A stretch of 64,000 nt of DNA from Odiellus spinosus (GCA_963920705.1 CAWUCO010000180.1:1-64000), one strand, 5' to 3'; counted from the stretch's first letter, positions 34,682 through 46,216 are shown. Notes: generated by a model from the sequence alone, not told the origin. Translations and numbers: made by a program.

Positions 34682-34698
34682 CGCCTGGACCCATAACC
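34682..34698 (-). other. Copia primer-binding site
   Basis: GGTTATGGGTCCAGGCG on the minus strand abuts the end of the LTR with no gap. It resembles the complement of the initiator tRNA-Met anticodon arm, the primer region used by copia-type elements. Confidence 0.7.
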
Positions 34699-34897
34699 TG
34701 TTATTATTTATAAGTAAAGGACGACAAAGAAGCGTTACATAATAAGGTGACTTTTTAATGTTATTAAATACAAAAGTAAAAGTTAAAAGGTGTTGTCTCT
34801 CGCTCTTTCTTTTTATGTCTGTCGGTATTAATGTTCGGTAGAGGGCGATACCGTCTACACAAATTTGTTAAATTAAAGCAACCGGGAACTGTGAACA
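34699..34897 (-). repeat. 5' LTR of the copia remnant, 199 bp
   Basis: The minus strand starts TGTTCACAGTTCC and ends AATAATAACA, so it has TGTT...AACA terminal inversions. It lies immediately before the primer-binding site. No partner LTR was found in the window, so the element is truncated at its 3' side. Confidence 0.7.
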
Positions 34898-34956
34898 GTT
34901 TCCACCAATATGTTTAACGTATTATTTTGTTGTTTTTTTGTTGTTTTTTCGCGAAT

Positions 34957-36625
34957 TCTACAAATTGGTACCATTTTGGATGTTTTCTTGAAAAATTTAA
35001 AGTGAAGTCAGAGGCAGACATTTCGCATTTTGAATCAATACGTTGGGATGACCATGAAAAAATTCGCAATAAAATGACTGGTGAACGTTCAACGGGCACG
35101 CCTGCAAATACAGACCCTACTCAAAAAAGTGAATTTTCAACAGAGTACGCGAAGTCAAACCAATCTTCCTGCAGGGGATGCGAAGAATACCTCGCGAAAG
35201 ACCAACCTAGCATATCAAAAAATTTATAGAGAAAGTTATAAATCGAGGCGATTCGGTCCATTTCAACTTTGGTATGACGTTGATTTTTTCGCTCAAGCTA
35301 GAGAAGATTTGAATTTTCTCGACGATGGCTCCAAAATTCCAGGGTTTATGACACTTGATGTTGTAGATCAAAGAAAAACTGAAGAAAATAGACGTTTGAC
35401 CAGAAAAAAAAAAAAAAAAACTGAAAATCCTCCGGAAATCCTTGATGGAGAAATGAAAAAACTCGAAAACAAATCTCAAATGCTTTACAATTGGCGCGAT
35501 TCTCTGAAAAAACTGCTTAAAAAGAAGCGAAAGATGAACTTTTAGAGTATAATGATCTGGAAATTCCAACTGGAGAAGGCGAGATTCTCGATAGACTATC
35601 TGATATTATGGCTTTTGGCGCTTTTGTACCATGCACCGAATGCGATCAAGGACAGTTTGTTTTTGCCAGTAACGGGTATCAATGTACGGGAAATATAAGC
35701 GAGTGGAGTAAATGATTAAACGTTACGAAACTCCCCGCGAGAAAACCTTTCCTCATTCCAAACGAGTCCAAAGGAGAATTTCCTTTCTTTTAAAAGAGTT
35801 ATAAGAACGAGAAGCGTGATTGATATTTTCCCGCTAACGAACCTACGCCAACATTTAAAAAGACTTTATCATCTACATCGGGAATCAAAAGAGTGCCTCG
35901 ACCTCTACTCAACGCAAAAATTGTTTTGGTGGGTAATCTGTAAAGAAGCGTTACAGAAAACCATACCTCGATTAGGAGGCATTGTGGTTTCGCAAATTGA
36001 TAGAAATACAACTTGCGTTATTAGTACTAAGGAGGATGTTGAAAAAAAAAAGATAAAAAAGATCAGAGAAGCGGAAGAAAATGACCTACCCGTTGTTTCC
36101 GAAGATTTCATTGACGCTGTTGAAAAGAGTGGTTCGGTTCTAACGATCAAAAAGTACAGCATCGATAGCTGGGGTGGAAACCCGGAAGATAGAATTCAAT
36201 CAGCTACCGAAAAGAAGCTTATAAGTACGGGAAAAAGCGAGTTCCATTTCTCATCGAGTAAAAGCACCAAAGTCCATCTCGCCCTTAAAGGGAGTGTGCC
36301 TGTTGAACCAGATTCTAAACTCGAAGCCCGTGCTCATGTTTGAGAAGAGAAAAATGGTATATACTATGCTGTTCTTGGAAAAGTTGAAATAGCTCTTGGA
36401 ACAAACTCTTTTTAAAAGTTACAAGTATTAAAGTCCGACGAAAGAAGCAAACCCTGGATTTTTCGGAGCTGGGGTCGTGTTGGAACATCGATCGAAGGAA
36501 ACAAAACTGAAGAGTTTGAGGATGAGACCGAAGCTGTTGCGCAATTCAAACGTCTTTATGAAGAAAAAACTGTTATTCCCTGGGAGTTAAGAGTCTTACC
36601 ACCCAGGAGTACCATAAAGCTTTTG
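34957..36625 (+). pseudogene. PARP1: PARP1 pseudogene: zinc fingers, PADR1, BRCT, WGR; no catalytic domain
   Basis: PARP1 senses DNA breaks and makes poly(ADP-ribose). Plus-strand order: end of finger 1 (NWYHFGCFLEKFKVKSEADI, RWDDHEKIRNKM); finger 2 (FSTEYAKSNQSSCRGCEEYL, RRFGPFQLWYDVDFFAQARE); PADR1/finger 3 (NWRDSLKKLLKK, FGAFVPCTECDQGQFVF); BRCT (LGGIVVSQIDRNTTCVIS, LPVVSEDFIDAVEKSGS); and WGR (RSWGRVGTSIEGNKTEEFED, KRLYEEKTVIPWELR). Frames change at least four times and stops occur, for example in finger 2 (SKNL*). There are no introns where the functional gene should have many, which fits retrocopying. The catalytic domain and half of finger 1 are missing. Its 3' border is the start of an inverted partial copy. 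Confidence 0.85.
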
Positions 36626-37372
36626 TCGCGGGGAGTTTCGTAACGTTTAAACATTTACTCCACTCGCTTAAATTTCCCGTACAGCGATACCCGTTACTGA
36701 CAAAACAAACTGTCCTGATCATTATATTTTAAAAGTTCAATCATTCGCTTCTTTTTAAGCAGTTTTTCCAGAGAATCGCGCCACTTGTAAACCATTTGAG
36801 AATGTTCTTCGAGCTTTTTCTTTTCTCCATCAAGGATTTCCGGAGGATTTTCTGTTTTAATTTTTTTTTAAAGGTAAAACGTCTTTTTTCTTCAGTTTTT
36901 CTTTGATTGCTCTCTGATCTACAACATCAAGTGTCATAAACCCTGGAATTTTCGAGCCATCGTCGAAAAAATTCAAATTTCCTCTAGCTTGAGCGAAACA
37001 ATCTACATTATACCAAGCTGGAAATGGACCGAATCGCCTCGATTTATTACTTTCTCTATAATTTTTTGATATCCTAGGCTGGTCTTTCACGATGTATTCT
37101 TCGCATCCCCTGCAGGAAGATTTGTTTGGCCTTGCGTACTCTGTTGAAAATTCGCTTAATTGAGCAGGGTCTGTATTACCTGGCGTGCCCGTTGAGCTTT
37201 CTCTTTTCGTTTCTTTTGGAGTTAATGAAGTTCCTGAAGTTTCACTAGTCATTTTATTGCGAATTTTTTCCTGGTCATCCCAACGTAATGATTCAAAATG
37301 TGAAATGTCCGCCTCTGACTTCACTTTAAATTTTTCAAAAATACAACCAAAATGGTACCAATTTGTAGCCTT
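36626..37372 (-). pseudogene. PARP1: Inverted partial copy of the PARP1 pseudogene
   Basis: The minus strand repeats the first half of the neighbouring pseudogene: SEADISHFESLRWDDQEKI, FSTEYARPNKSSCRGCEEYI, SRRFGPFPAWYNVDCFAQAR and NFFDDGSKIPGFMTLDVVDQ. A block of about 95 bp (the DRLSDIMAFGAFVPCTE region) is deleted between two GATC strings. The finger 2 cysteine lost in the plus copy (WYDVDFF) is kept here (WYNVDCF), so the copies diverged separately or from a better ancestor. The copies face tail to tail and share the ends GCTACAAATTGGTACC-like and GAAACTCCCCGCGA. Confidence 0.8.
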
Positions 37373-39599
37373 TGTTATGTTCCCCGTCTGTCAAGAGTTG
37401 ATTATGGAGTTCCAATGAATCTTAACCTTGTTAAAGAGTATGGATTTTTAATAGATACTATCTCGTTTTGTTTACAAAATTTAACTGGGCCTGATATCCG
37501 CTTTTAAGGCTGTACCACAAAAAAAAGTTAAGGTTTTCTGCCACCAGATGTCCTTAGCTTCGATTTTATTCTAAACAAGACGTCGCGTAGTGAGATTTTC
37601 CAGAAAATGTGATAAATTCAACCTGAAATTTCAAAGTGTAAGTGGTCTCTTCCAGTGAGCTCAATTCTCATTTAAGCAATAGATAAACTGTTGACTAGCT
37701 AATTTGAAAGTACTGAAAATTCCGGCTGAATCGTGGGGGGGGCGAGTCATCTTACTTACTGGATAATTGCCCCCACGGGACCTTTGATGATAGAGGGTAA
37801 TACGGAGGAAAGAAATCGCAGCTATTAGAAGGTCAGAATTCGATGGCCCCCGAGCGGATTTTGCCGGAACTACGAGATTTTGGGCACAAGGTTAATTTCA
37901 ATGGCGAAATATAGCACTGTATTTAAACTTAACTCGCACGCGTATCAGTAATGGGAAAATTACGGGAATTGTTTTAAAAAAAAGCTGAATGTGTATTTCA
38001 GGGGATGAAGGTTTTTCGAAATTGTAAAATGAAAAGAAGTGTGTGATTTCGATGTATGAAAATCATGTAGAAATTTTCGAAAAACTAAATTTGACTTTGA
38101 ACTTACTTAACTCCCGAATTAATAATTGAATCTTCCTGAAAGTATCTCATCCCTTTGACCCAACAATTGTGATTGAAAAGAGCTTAGAAAAAAAAATTTC
38201 GGACCCATACATTTGACGCGAGTTACATTATAATGAACAAGCGCGAATGCAAAAGGGCATTAACTTAAACTAAAATTACTCAAAAACTAATTCTTTCAAG
38301 ATCTTAAAAAATTACCAGTTTAAAGATAAGATTTCAATAATTAAGTTTGAAAAGTTTCATAGCTTTGTTGAAGTTTTAAAGGGATTAAAAACGTAAATGA
38401 AATTCATCGAAAACTGCTTTTTTACTGCGGTAGGGCCTTAACATTTTATACACGCTCTTTATTTTTTCTCCCGTGCCTGAGGCACCGTTCGAATTTCAAC
38501 TAAACTTTTTTTCGCGATCAATTTTGATTCAACAGTTTATAATATCATAGAGCATATACATTAGGCGTGGCTAAGAGAAGTCATGTGACACAAAAGCAGA
38601 AATTCAAAAACTGGAGGACCAACGTAGCTCCTTTAGCCATTTCGCGCCTGTATTTACACCGCACGTTTATATTTTTAATTATATTCCTTTAAGCTAATTT
38701 TGATTAATTTTAAAACTTTTTGCTTATTTTATAATTATTCATAGCGGGAAAATAGAAGCGGGTCCAAATTTAACTTTTTACCGATTCCGTTAATTAAAAC
38801 AAAAGTTTAAAAAAAGACCTTTGCAAACCTAGCCAAATTAATAATAAGCGAAACCTCAAAAAATTGATTCATACTTGAAAACGAAAGGTTTAACACAGGA
38901 ATATAATTTTATTAAAGGTAAGATTAATGATTTTATCCAAGTTAATAATATTACAGGTTTTTAAAAGCAATGTTTTCATATTTAACCAGCTATACTGCAG
39001 GGTAGTCACAATAATACCGATTGGCAGAATTTGGACCATTATTTTAATCTTTGATATGATAATAAACCCGAAGAGGATTTATTTTCTCATGGAAGACAAT
39101 CACGCTCCTTGAATCGATCAAGAATGTAATCGTACACTTCCATAACCGATAATCCTAGCTCCGATTTGAGAGGCACTCGAATGACGTAAACATTAACGAC
39201 AATGAACATTTGAATAAAGCTAAGTTAAGCCAGCGAATCAAGTAAAACAGATCTCAATACGAGTTCAGCATCAATCTTTAGCGTAGAATCATTTGATTTC
39301 GCTCGTTTGTTTAATTGAAAAGAAAAAACTTTACGGATGGATCGAAATGGTGATTCTCCGCTTCAGCCGAAGCAAAGCTTTGGATAGTAAAGCTTTAAAT
39401 ATTAAATTATTTAAATTGAATTGTTTGGATAGTAAAGCTTTAAATATTAAATTATTTAAATTGAATTGTTCCGTGTTGTCTAAAGTTGTAATTTTGCACG
39501 TTACAACATCACAATTCCAATATGCGTAGTCATTTTTCTTTGTTCCATTATGTTATTGCTATTGGGTGTGGAAATTTCAATTTCAGTAAGTACCGATTC
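37373..39599. other. No gene seen
   Basis: AT-rich sequence with a short run of G at about 37735 and a 53-bp direct duplication TGGATAGTAAAGCTTTAAAT... at 39378-39470. The short open frames here resemble no protein family known to me. Confidence 0.5.
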
Positions 39600-40266
39600 G
39601 GTTTGTTCCCATTTCGCCCAAAATTATCTATTCCCATTTCGCCCAATCCTACTTCACCCAAACGTATTATCATTTGCCCCAAAATTATCGAATCCCAATT
39701 CGCCCAAACCAAAATTTCCGTGTCCCAATTCGCCCAATCCAACTTCGCCCAATCGTTTTATCAGTTAGTAAAGAATTATCTATTCCCATTTCGCTCAACC
39801 TAAAATTGCTTTTCCCGTTTCGCCTAAAATTGTTAGGTTGGGTTAGGTTACCAAAACTAATAAAGTAAATTGTTCTTAAGATTGAGTTGGGTTATGTTGG
39901 CTTGGGTTAGGTTACCAAAACTAATAAAGAAAATTGTTCTATAGATTGAGTTGGGTTAGGGTTGGTTGGGTTAAGGTAGGTTGGGTTGGGTTACCAAAAT
40001 TAATAAAGTAAATTGTTTAGTTACATCAAGAAGTGCGTGTAGAAATAATTAAACAGGACGAAGGAACTGATGAAGAGGATTTTGTTCGCATATGCCTTGG
40101 GTGTGGATTGGGAGAAATAAGAATTTGGCAAAAATGGAATTATGCGAAATGTGATTGGACGAAATAGGATTGGGCCTAATAAATTGGGCTGATATGGAAT
40201 TGGGCCAATTGAGTTTGGGCGAAATGGGAATTGGGCCAAATGGTTTGGGCGAATCGGGGTAGAACC
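39600..40266. mobile_element. MULE-like element, unit TTCCCATTTCGCCCAA (family A, long copy)
   Basis: The left end has about ten units of the form TTCCCATTTCGCCCAAAA(T/A). The right end has the inverted form TTGGGCGAAATGGGAATTGG. The termini are GGTTTGTTCCCATTTCGCCC and, inverted, GGTTCTACCCCGATTCGCCC. The core has four degenerate GGTTGGGTTAGGTTACCAAAA units. Only a weak GATTC match flanks both ends, so the target duplication is uncertain. Same family as 15704-15851. Confidence 0.7.
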
Positions 40267-41420
40267 AAAGATTCATTTTCAGTTAATCAAATAGAAAAAT
40301 ATGTGAATAAAGATTAAGAAAGTCGGCAATTTCTTCTGTTTGTTGTGTATATACTTTACTTGATTCAAAAAGCAAGCAAAAAGAAAAATATTCTTCGAAC
40401 GGAGACGACTTAAACTGGTCGAGTAACCATCACCGAAGTCAAAGCTAAGTTACATCTCTAATAAACTGTAACCGTTTGTTACAATTCTAATTGTTTCGGC
40501 TAAGTCCTTTTCTCCCTAGACTTAACCTATCCAGGTTCTGCCCGCTTCCTCCTTTATGGTATGATCTCTCCAATACTCTGGACCCTTAATTTCCTTAAGA
40601 ATAACTAAACCGACTGATTCTTAATTGCTTTATTCCGGTTCAATTAAATAATTACAAGTACGATTTAACAATCGCGTGACTTCGCGAGTCAGTCCATGAT
40701 CTTATGATCTCCAACCACAATCCCAATCACACTAAAATATTGAAAAGGGTTTCTACCCTTATCACCTCGGATGGGAGGTGGGAGACAACGGTCACGAGAA
40801 AATAGGACCATTAATAGATTTAGCCTTTGCCCCTTTTGGCGCTTGACATGAGTCAAACCCACTAGGCAGGGTGCCGTTTTTCGGGTACTTTTACAAGGCA
40901 ACCAAAGTGTGGATTAAATCCATTTCCCACATTTTTCGGGGTACATTTTCTCGGGTCCGTTGCAAAACTTATCCATTTTATTTGTAAATTGAGAATAATA
41001 ACGAACCACGGTTTGAAACTGTCTTTCTTTCAATTTTTAAAATAAAATCAGTTTTTATTTTATTTTACCTAATCACGTGTCATCTTCGTACACTAATTTT
41101 AACCTCTTTAGAATTTTAATTTCAATATTTATTTAATTTGAAAAGGAATCTTCTTATTTGTACTTACATTGTTTTCATTTAGAATAAAAAAAATGGATTT
41201 TCAAATAGTGAATGCTATTATTCACTATCTGTTATTCCATTAAAACAGGAATCCAACTTTAGACGTAATTATCCTTTAATTCGAGATCCTTAAAAATGGA
41301 TCTAATCCTCTAATTAAAATTATTTGAAACAAATATTAAGCTTGAACCAAAAGATATGTTCTGAGTAACAAGTTTACCAAGTTGAAATGTTTGGTATATC
41401 GTAAATACGGGCATCGAAAC
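40267..41420. other. No gene seen
   Basis: AT-rich unique sequence. No repeat, RNA or protein family could be supported. Confidence 0.5.
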
Positions 41421-41649
41421 TAGGGATGGAACGAAGCTTCGACTTCGGTGATATTCGGCCATTTAGCCGTAGCTTTGCTTCGGCCGAAGTTTAACTCATC
41501 TTCGGCCCAATATTGTTTTCTTTTTTCGCGTGCTTTTTGAATGAAGAAATCAAAAATATATCCGCAACAAATAAAACTAATTTCAGACTTTCTTAATCTT
41601 TATTAGTTTTTAATAATTTTTTAAAATAAAGTATTCAATTTAATACTTA

Positions 41650-43515
41650 TATCCAAGTAGTGGAAGGTTATGATGAATGAAGGCCAATTTCTCAGCATTC
41701 TGTGAGATGATCTTCATAAATATTCCCAGTTTCTGAAAACAGTCGTTCGCTGTAGACACTGCTGGCTGGAGCACTGAGGAATTTGCGGGCCAGGCACGCT
41801 AGATTCGGGAAGGTGGATTTGTTAACTTTCCAAAATGCAAAGGGGCATTCCTTCCTCCCTAGCAACGAAAGTGCGGAAAATGAGTTCCACTCCGATTCCA
41901 GTTGTTTATCCATCTGAGGCTCCACTTGATCTCTACTTTCTTCAGTTTGACTTCCTTCTTGTCCTTGGCTTTGACTCATTTTTGCAGCTTCCGTAATTTC
42001 GTCGTACACGTCGCAGAATGATGTGTGACGACTGTGACGAGCGGTCTTGGCAGATGGTGACCCTACCACTTCGGAACGAGCCTCGTCTATCACAACTCTA
42101 CCACCGTTATTCAGCTTGGTGAACTCTTCCTGCATCATTTTCTTAATAGGTTCTAGCTTATCCATCATGAACGCTAACTTGAATCGAGGGTCCAATGCGG
42201 TTGCCACAACGAAATGCTTCTTTTCTAACACATCTTTGAGGAATCGACGATCCAACGCCTTCTTCAGAGTCTCCTTCATGGTACCTACACCAGCATGAGC
42301 AGGATTTACTTTTGTGAGGAAACGGTTCAATGTCACAAGATTTGGAATCACCTCCGAAATTACGGAGAAGGAGCTACTGACTGATTTTGTAATTTCTTCG
42401 AATGGCTAAAGAAGAGCTAGCGATGCCTCGAGAAGATTCCATTGGTTCTGGGTCAGGTCCGAAATTTTTGGTTCTGGGTCAGGTCCGAAATTTTTGGTTC
42501 TGGGTCAGGTCCGAAATTTTTGACTCTGTGGCATAGAGTGCAAGACTTCTCTTTTGCTCCGACAATCTGTCAAGAAGGTAGTAGGTCGAATTCCAGCATG
42601 TTTTAACGTCCTGAACGAGCTTCTTGTTGGCCATATTCAACTCAGTTTGAATTTCTTTAAGTCGCGTGCAAGCTTTTGAAGAGTGGTTGAAATGAGTGAC
42701 AATTCCCCTTGCTGCTCCGATCATATCATGAATGGCTCTCTGGCTATTGATAGCATCTCCAATTGCTAGCTGCAGTATGTGAATGATGCAGGCTTCATTG
42801 TCAAATCCACCATCGTTAGCTCCCTTGACAATATTGGCGGCATTGTCACGAATCAGTAAATGACTTCTGTCATCTTGAATGGCCCAATCATCTCTCATCT
42901 TTGTCAGCATCTCGGCAATGTTTTCTGCGTTGTGTTTTGCTAGGAAACGTTGAACGCTGAGCACCGCGTGATTCAAAGCAAAATCAGGGGTAAGCCCGTG
43001 TCCAGTGAAGCTAATGATAATTTTGTCCTTGAAATAAGTACGGGATGGAACCTGCTGACAGAAATTTTTTTCTAAGTATAACGATATTTTACTGCATACA
43101 GCCTTTGAAATTGTGAATTTTTTCCATTTAATGACTTACCTTGTAGTTTGGCACAATCTAATTTATCAGGCGGAGAAATCCCTCATTTTCCACAATGGAG
43201 TAAGGCTGATTATCGAGGGCCATCATTTCACCTATTGAGTAATGTATTTCTGTAGCTCTGTAATCGTTGATGTTCCAAATTTTCATCCTCTCCAACACAG
43301 CAGCCAAAGTGGGTTGGCTGAAATTGGGCTGAATATCAACTGCAGTAGATGATTTAGCACTCTGGGCACCAGGCACCTGAACAGCTTTTCCACTTTCTTT
43401 CTTGATCATTTGCTTATATTCACTTTGATGCTTTCGCTCCAGGTGAGTCCTTAAGCTTGTTGTGCTTGCAGATTTACCCTGGCCTCCACGAGATAACTTA
43501 ACCTGGCACAAATTG
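41650..43515 (-). pseudogene. hAT (ZBED-type) transposase, inactivated
   Basis: Minus order: BED zinc finger (CQVKLSRGGQ, TTSLRTHLERKHQSEY); a possible intron (AAG|GTAAGT near 43138 to TTAG near 43075); QQVPSRTYFKDKI; then FTGHGLTPDFALNHAVLSVQ, HLLIRDNAANIVKGANDGGF and CIIHILQLAIGDAI; TCWNSTYYLLDRLSEQKRSL; FVVATALDPRFKLAFM; and the dimerisation domain FWKVNKSTFPNLACLARKFL, APASSVYSERLFSETGNIYE. The segment with the first catalytic Asp (between YFKDKI and FTGHG) is deleted. A tandem insertion at 42443-42525 disrupts the middle. A one-base shift near 41700 moves the last residues (NAEKLAFIHHNLPLL) to another frame. It cannot be active as it stands. Confidence 0.85.
42443..42525 (-). repeat. 27-bp tandem triplication inside the hAT transposase
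   Basis: GGTTCTGGGTCAGGTCCGAA plus ATTTTT occurs three times in a row. The coding original (SKISDLTQNQK) is present once in other hAT transposases by family logic, so this is a local replication-slippage expansion. Confidence 0.8.
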
Positions 43516-44018
43516 CATACGGCTTTAGTAGTATCCTCTTCGAAAACATCGAAGTAATCCCAAATAACACTTTTTTTAGGAATCAGCCATTTTTCGATCT
43601 ACCCCTATTTTCGAAATATTTTCCGAAAGACACAAAGATTTCTGAATTCTTGATGCCCTGGAATGACCGTTTTACCAAGTTTATTCTTCGAGGAGACCGG
43701 CAGAAAATGTTTACGAAGGAATAATTTTTTACTTTTAGTTTTACTTTTGATATGGAGTATGGACTGGTCAAGATAACTCTCCGTGTCAACGTAAAAAGAA
43801 AGCTTAGCATAAGTAGTATTAACTTAAGTACCTTGAATACAATTATATATTTATCGATCGAGTAGGTTTCATTAGAGTTTCTGAATTAAGGCCTAATTCC
43901 AATAAAAGAGTGGAAAGAGAAATATCAAAATAAAGTAAAGAAATGCGATTCTCATAAAATTCGGATAATTCCCGCTTCGTTCCATCTCTCGAAACGTGTG
44001 GCTACCTCCTAAAAGATT

Positions 44019-44933
44019 AATTATGTCCACTAGCGCAGTTCCTATTACCGCAGTTCCCATTAGCGCAATTTCCCATTAGCGCCGCTTCCTAATAACCGCT
44101 ATGTCCTAGACGCGCAATCCACTCTTTCCTAAAACTTTTTTTAACCCTACCTTCTAAAGGGTTTCCTGTTTCAGCATTTATTGTCTCAGAAAAACTAACC
44201 TAACCTAAACCACTGGATCACGTTCAAAAAGGATGTTTTTTAAAAGAGAATTCACAAATGAGCATTACCTAAATGAAAAATTTGTAATTTAGTAGTACCA
44301 CTTTGTCTTTTATTTTAGCATAAAAATAACTTGACCGCTATTAAAATTAAATCTGTAATTAAACCCGACGTAAAATTTACAAAACTGACCCACAACACGG
44401 AAAACAGCAAAATCATGCAAAACTTAACAGAAACACGTACGCAAAATTGAACAGAAACACGTACGCAAAATTGACCACTTAATCTATTTCGTTTTTTTTT
44501 TCGTTTTTCCTACATTATATGAAACTGCTAACAACAATTAAAACTGAAATGAACCGCAATTATTTTTAAAAATTTACATGAACCAAATAAATCGAAAACT
44601 ATAACATATCGTTAACCGTATGTAGGCTCGAACTCACTATCTTCTGGTTAGAAGCCGTCTATGCTAATCATTCCGCTACCGAACCAAGGCAACTCGCTTA
44701 AAAAAAACATTTATCTCCATATGGGAAACGGCGCTTATGGGAATTGCGCTAAAGGGAAACTGCGCAAATGGGAATCGGCGCTATTGGGAAACGGCGCTAA
44801 TGGGAAACAGCGCTAATGGGAATTGCGCTAATGGGAAATTGCGCTAATGGGGACGGCGCTAATGGGAACGGCGCAAATGGGAATGGCGCTAATGGGAAAC
44901 TGCGCTAATAGGAACTGCGCTAATAGGCATATA
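44019..44933. mobile_element. MULE-like element, unit TTCCCATTAGCGC, with tRNA-derived core (family B)
   Basis: Flanked by a perfect 11-bp duplication, CCTAAAAGATT at 44008-44018 and 44934-44944. The left end carries units CAGTTCCCATTAGCGCAATT; the right end carries about 13 inverted units GGGAAACGGCGCTAAT. The termini (TATATGCCTATTAGCGCAGTTCC and its left equivalent) are inverted repeats. The core contains a tRNA-like block on the minus strand. A second full copy is at 52888-53537 and half a copy at 47990-48118. Confidence 0.8.
44632..44690 (-). tRNA. tRNA-derived block (tRNA-Arg UCU-like), not a functional tRNA
   Basis: The minus strand reads GGTAGCGGAATGATTAGCAT, AGACGGCTTCTAACCAGAAG, then AGTTCGAGCC. 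The last matches a pol III B box and TTAGCATAGACGG resembles an A box. The loop CTTCTAA has the tRNA-Arg(UCU) anticodon, but the anticodon stem is mismatched. The same block, in the other orientation relative to the window, lies inside the second family B copy at 52998. Confidence 0.45.
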
Positions 44934-44944
44934 CCTAAAAGATT

Positions 44945-45260
44945 GGGAACTTTCAAAGGTGAAAAATTGTGGCGATAATCAAAGTAGAAGGTTCAGTATT
45001 AAGCTAGAATTCAATATTTCACTTGCAAAGTAGTTCTATAAATAATCCATGGAGTTTGATAACTGGTTACTAAGGTATCTTGGATAACGAGAGAGATTGG
45101 CCGGAAACTCGTTAACAACGAGTTATCCAACTCCTCGATGCTTGTTAAACGTAGTCTACTCTGCAAGAAAAAATATAGATTTGTAGCCTAATCAAGAACA
45201 AAAGGTTTTGGATTTAATTAATTTAGATGAGCTTGGTAAATAAAAATAACTTGATAAGAT
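44945..45260. other. No feature seen
   Basis: AT-rich spacer between the family B element and the Penelope-like element. Confidence 0.5.
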
Positions 45261-45389
45261 TTAATTAAAATATTTTTCACAAGGAGTCACTGCAGTTTTA
45301 TTTATCAATAATTTTATTGACTAAGACAACGTTTCGGAGCTATTACTCCGATAGTTAGGCTATCAGACGAGAAAGATAAGGATTTACGA

Positions 45390-45986
45390 ATGATCAAGGA
45401 ACAGTTATTAAATAGTGGATATCCCGAGAAAATGATCGACAGAGAGATTGAGAAACAGAAAGATAAGGATAGATTAACGGAGAAAAAAGAAAAGGAAAAA
45501 GATAGAATATGGATAGTTTTACCATATTATGAGGGTTTGAATGAACGCCTAAAAAGAAAGTTAGGGAAAATGGGAATAGATGTAGTAAGTAGAGGCACTG
45601 AAACATTAGAGAAAAAAATGGTAAATTGGGGAGAATATAGAAAACGGGAAAAAATTTTAGACGAAAATAAGAAAGGTATCATATACGAGGTTAATTGTAA
45701 TTGCGATTTAAAATATATTGGGGAAACAAAAAGGACGATTAGTGAAAGAAAAAAAGAACATAAATATGCGGTAAAAAGAGGGGAGGAAAAAAATGCGTTG
45801 GCAATGCATATAAAAAATAATAAAGAGCATAAAATTAATTGGGATAGTTTTAAAATTGTAAAAATGGAGAAAGATTACTGGAAAAGAAAAATAGGAGAAA
45901 GCTTAATAATAGAAAAAAAGGGAAATATGAATTTAGAGGAAGGGTTAAAAATTAAAGGTTGCTGGAAGAGAGGGAGGGGCAATTAG
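45390..45986 (+). CDS. GIY-YIG endonuclease domain of a Penelope-like element
   Basis: The 198-residue ORF has a charged Lys/Glu-rich start and then the endonuclease: KGIIYEVNCNCDLKYIGETK (the GIY-YIG core as GIIYEV and KYIGET, with a Cys pair), RTISERKKEHKYAVKRG (catalytic Arg, then Lys/His), ALAMHIKNNKEHKINWDSFK, and the metal-binding Glu in RKIGESLIIEKK. In the intact element this domain nicks target DNA at the C-terminus of a reverse transcriptase. Here the frame is open from ATG to stop. Upstream stops in the left terminal repeat show that the RT is gone. The open frame in a truncated copy suggests recent insertion. Confidence 0.85.
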   Translation: MIKEQLLNSGYPEKMIDREIEKQKDKDRLTEKKEKEKDRIWIVLPYYEGLNERLKRKLGKMGIDVVSRGTETLEKKMVNWGEYRKREKILDENKKGIIYEVNCNCDLKYIGETKRTISERKKEHKYAVKRGEEKNALAMHIKNNKEHKINWDSFKIVKMEKDYWKRKIGESLIIEKKGNMNLEEGLKIKGCWKRGRGN

Positions 45987-46179
45987 ATAAGAGGAGGTTT
46001 TGGAACCGGTTTGCATTAAGGGTAGATGGACAGGGATTTAAATGATTAAAAAAATTTTTTAAATGATTAGAAATTTTTTTAAAAGAATTAGAGTTTTTTT
46101 AAATGATTAGATTGTTAAAGTTTTTTTAAGTTGTATATATATAAAATATGTAATTAATGAAAGGGAATTAGTAGTGGAC

Positions 46180-46216
46180 CTGATGATGGAGTAATAGCTC
46201 CGAAACGTTGTCTTAG
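46180..46216 (+). ncRNA. Hammerhead-like ribozyme core in the Penelope terminal repeat
   Basis: CTGATGA (46180-46186), T, a stem GGAG/CTCC with loop TAATAG, GAAAC (46202-46206), then GTTGTC. The order CUGANGA-stem II-GAAA-short stem III-GUC is that of the type I hammerheads described in Penelope-like elements. The extra T before stem II and poor stem I pairing argue for reduced or lost activity. The left inverted copy keeps the stem and GAAAC but not CTGATGA. Confidence 0.5.

Larger units (their letters stand above)
41421..43988. mobile_element. hAT DNA transposon, nearly full length
   Basis: The ends are inverted copies of (A)GGGATGGAACGAAGC and (A)GAGATGGAACGAAGC, typical hAT-type termini. 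TCGAAAC flanks both sides (41414-41420 and 43989-43995), a 7-bp match consistent with the 8-bp hAT target duplication with one mismatch. The element encodes a ZBED-type transposase on the minus strand, now broken. TIR regions also carry CTTCGGC repeats (CTTCGGTGATATTCGGCC). Confidence 0.8.

Noticed and set aside
44632-44690. Functional tRNA-Arg gene
   Set aside because: The anticodon stem is mismatched, no acceptor stem can be formed, and the block sits inside a repeat.
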